In this document: one piece after another, positions 7,140-8,379 of the stretch
Layout: each line of letters starts with the position of its first letter
How positions within the stretch are numbered: position 1 is the first letter of the stretch
Assembly: GCA_002452215.1 (NCBI GenBank)
Contig: DKCO01000042.1
Span: 1 to 8,379, forward strand
Length of the DNA stretch: 8,379 nucleotides
Source of the DNA: Spirochaetales bacterium UBA6872
GTDB taxonomy: Bacteria; Spirochaetota; Spirochaetia; Sphaerochaetales; Sphaerochaetaceae
Reading direction: 5' to 3'
Position numbers and translations under genes: made by a program
The notes under the pieces: generated by a model
Databases searched by the model: none
What the model was told of the DNA's origin: nothing
Seen by the model: only the letters and a program-made list of their open reading frames with translations

Positions 7140-8357
7140 ATGGTTGATACAAATAACATAGGAGAGCTTTGCATTCTTACAGAAACACAACTTTTCGATT
7201 GCAAAAGCGCAAGAATAGACCCTAAAACCCTGGCAAACCTCATCATCGCTTTTGCCAATGCTGACGGTGGCGATGCTATCATCGGCATTGAAGATGACGG
7301 CACCATAACAGGCATTGACGGTCAAGACAAGAGAATCAACGACCTGCTTCGTGTTCCTTTGGACTATTGTGCTCCTTCTGTCAGTGTCGATTCCAAAGTT
7401 GTAAGTTGCACAGATGCCAAAGGGCAGCCCAACCATATACTGATTATGCACGTATTTCCAAGTCCACAGGTTCATGCAAATCAGGCAGATGAAGTATACC
7501 TGCGCATTGGTGATAAATCCAAGAAGCTGAACTTTGATCAGCGTCTCCAACTTTTGTATTCCAAAGGCACGCGCTTCTTTGAGGACACTCCTGTTCTCAA
7601 CGCCACTATTGACGATATCGATCTCGATTTCGTAGCTAACTACACAAAGAAAATCGGCTATGGAAGATCTGCGATGGATTATCTACGTAGCAACAAGGAT
7701 TTTATCACTATGCGCAATGGTACTGAGCAGATTATCAGTGCCGCTATCCTACTCTTTGGCAAGAATCCACAACGATTCTTTCCCCGTGCAAGAGTACGCT
7801 TTATCCGCTATGATGGCACGGAAGCAAAAGTCGGCACTGAAATGAACGTCATTAAAGATGTACTCTTTGATGGCAAGATTCTTGACATAGTGCAGAAGTC
7901 TACAGAATTTGTAAAGAGCCAAATACGTGAGCATACGTTCCTCGGCAAAGATGGTCTGTTCGTTACGATTCCAGAACTTCCAGAGTTCTGTTGGACCGAG
8001 CTGATTGTCAATGCCATTGCTCACCGCGACTACAATATCACCGGAACCGATATCCAAATCAAAATGTTCGACGACCACATGACAGTAGAAAGCCCCGGCC
8101 AATTGCCTGGGCTGGTCCGTTCAAACAATATGCGCGAAATGCATTTTTCCCGCAACCCCAAGATTGTTGAGTTTCTGCATGTCTATGAATATGTGAAAGA
8201 GTTCGACGAGGGTGTTGATCGTATGTACCGTGAGATGGAGGATGCGGGACTTCCTGATCCAGAGTACCATGTCTCAAGCTTTATGTTGTATGCTACACTG
8301 AAAAACCAGAAATGGGTTGCGATGCATCAGCAGACAAAGCAAGTCACCCCCCCATGA
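7140..8357 (+). CDS. AlbA_2 (Schlafen-like)/HATPase_c_4 protein of the RecG-like COG2865 type, frame broken near its C-terminus
   Basis: As read it encodes 405 residues and stops at TGA 8355-8357. Residues ~12-130 form an AlbA_2 putative nucleic-acid-binding domain with the hallmark AFANADGGDAIIGIEDDG (37-54). Residues ~280-375 form a HATPase_c_4-type ATP-binding region: ELIVNAIAHRDY 287-298, VESPGQLPG 316-324, and FDEGVDRMYREM 355-366 followed by GLPDPEY. Relatives are often annotated as ATP-dependent helicase RecG-like or transcriptional regulators and usually continue through a proline-rich linker into a C-terminal winged helix. Here the frame is lost at seven C's (8347-8353), just where that linker begins. 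Dropping one C keeps the frame open to the window end. G+C is somewhat higher than in the operon, consistent with acquired DNA beside an insertion remnant. The biochemical role is not established; defence or regulation is possible. Confidence 0.85.
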   Translation: MVDTNNIGELCILTETQLFDCKSARIDPKTLANLIIAFANADGGDAIIGIEDDGTITGIDGQDKRINDLLRVPLDYCAPSVSVDSKVVSCTDAKGQPNHILIMHVFPSPQVHANQADEVYLRIGDKSKKLNFDQRLQLLYSKGTRFFEDTPVLNATIDDIDLDFVANYTKKIGYGRSAMDYLRSNKDFITMRNGTEQIISAAILLFGKNPQRFFPRARVRFIRYDGTEAKVGTEMNVIKDVLFDGKILDIVQKSTEFVKSQIREHTFLGKDGLFVTIPELPEFCWTELIVNAIAHRDYNITGTDIQIKMFDDHMTVESPGQLPGLVRSNNMREMHFSRNPKIVEFLHVYEYVKEFDEGVDRMYREMEDAGLPDPEYHVSSFMLYATLKNQKWVAMHQQTKQVTPP

Positions 8358-8379
8358 TACACCCCAAGTCACACCCCAA
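8340..8379 (+). repeat. Degenerate 12-base repeat encoding (Q)VTP units, cut by the window end
   Basis: CAAGTCAC(A/C)CCC-type units begin at 8340 and 8365. A related ACACCCC element sits between them and the series runs to the last base. If the seven-C run is read as six, the segment encodes VTP-HDTP-QVTP-Q. Such (V)TPQ repeat linkers are typical before the winged helix in AlbA_2/RecG-like proteins. Confidence 0.6.

Noticed and set aside
7041..7550. Upstream extension of the transposase reading frame to an ATG at 7550
   Set aside because: From 7140 on it is antisense to the clearly coding AlbA_2 domain, and its translation shows no transposase features; the frame is open by chance.

Overview
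The window carries two unlike parts. Positions 16-5800 hold a compact minus-strand operon of three genes. Positions 6273-8379 hold accessory DNA: a broken IS4-type transposase and a plus-strand AlbA_2/RecG-like (Schlafen-type) gene that runs off the window end. Base composition is about 40% G+C by eye in the operon and somewhat higher in the AlbA_2 gene. The single-chain amino-acid ABC importer, the LytS-type 5TMR plus Cache-like phosphatase and the (V)TPQ-repeat AlbA_2 protein would fit an anaerobic, host-associated bacterium such as a gut clostridium or spirochaete. There is no rRNA or other phylogenetic marker here, so this is a weak guess.

The operon, read right to left, is: (1) a STAS anti-sigma-factor-antagonist-like protein (5800-5504); (2) a 930-residue membrane sensor carrying a SpoIIE/PP2C serine phosphatase and an RsbW-like HATPase domain (5483-2691); (3) an 886-residue polar amino-acid ABC importer with substrate-binding, permease and ATPase parts on one chain (2676-16). 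The gaps are 20 and 14 bases, so co-transcription is likely. The first two genes are the usual parts of a partner-switching circuit, in which a Ser on the STAS protein is phosphorylated by a HATPase kinase and dephosphorylated by a PP2C phosphatase.

The transporter is the surprising member. Its substrate-binding domain appears circularly permuted: the segment matching the second half of GlnH/FliY-type binding proteins comes before the segment matching the first half. After the ABC ATPase it carries about 110 extra residues that align by eye with the RsbW-like HATPase domain of the neighbouring phosphatase, with the key nucleotide-binding residues lost. This physically links an importer to partner-switch machinery and suggests a nutrient-gated signalling cassette. 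That function is inference. No sigma factor or other obvious output target is in the window.

The 457-base gap at 5816-6272 has no convincing gene. It holds two perfect 7-bp-stem inverted repeats, a third weaker one and a 13-base direct repeat. Upstream of it lies a transposase fragment with the IS4 signature Y-(2)-R-(3)-E-(6)-K but no N-terminal half. The AlbA_2 gene begins next to that fragment. It has a good promoter (TTGAAG, 17 bp, TATAAA) with a perfect 14-bp palindrome inside the spacer. Its reading frame breaks at a run of seven C's, exactly where a (V)TPQ repeat linker begins; removing one C restores an open frame to the window end.
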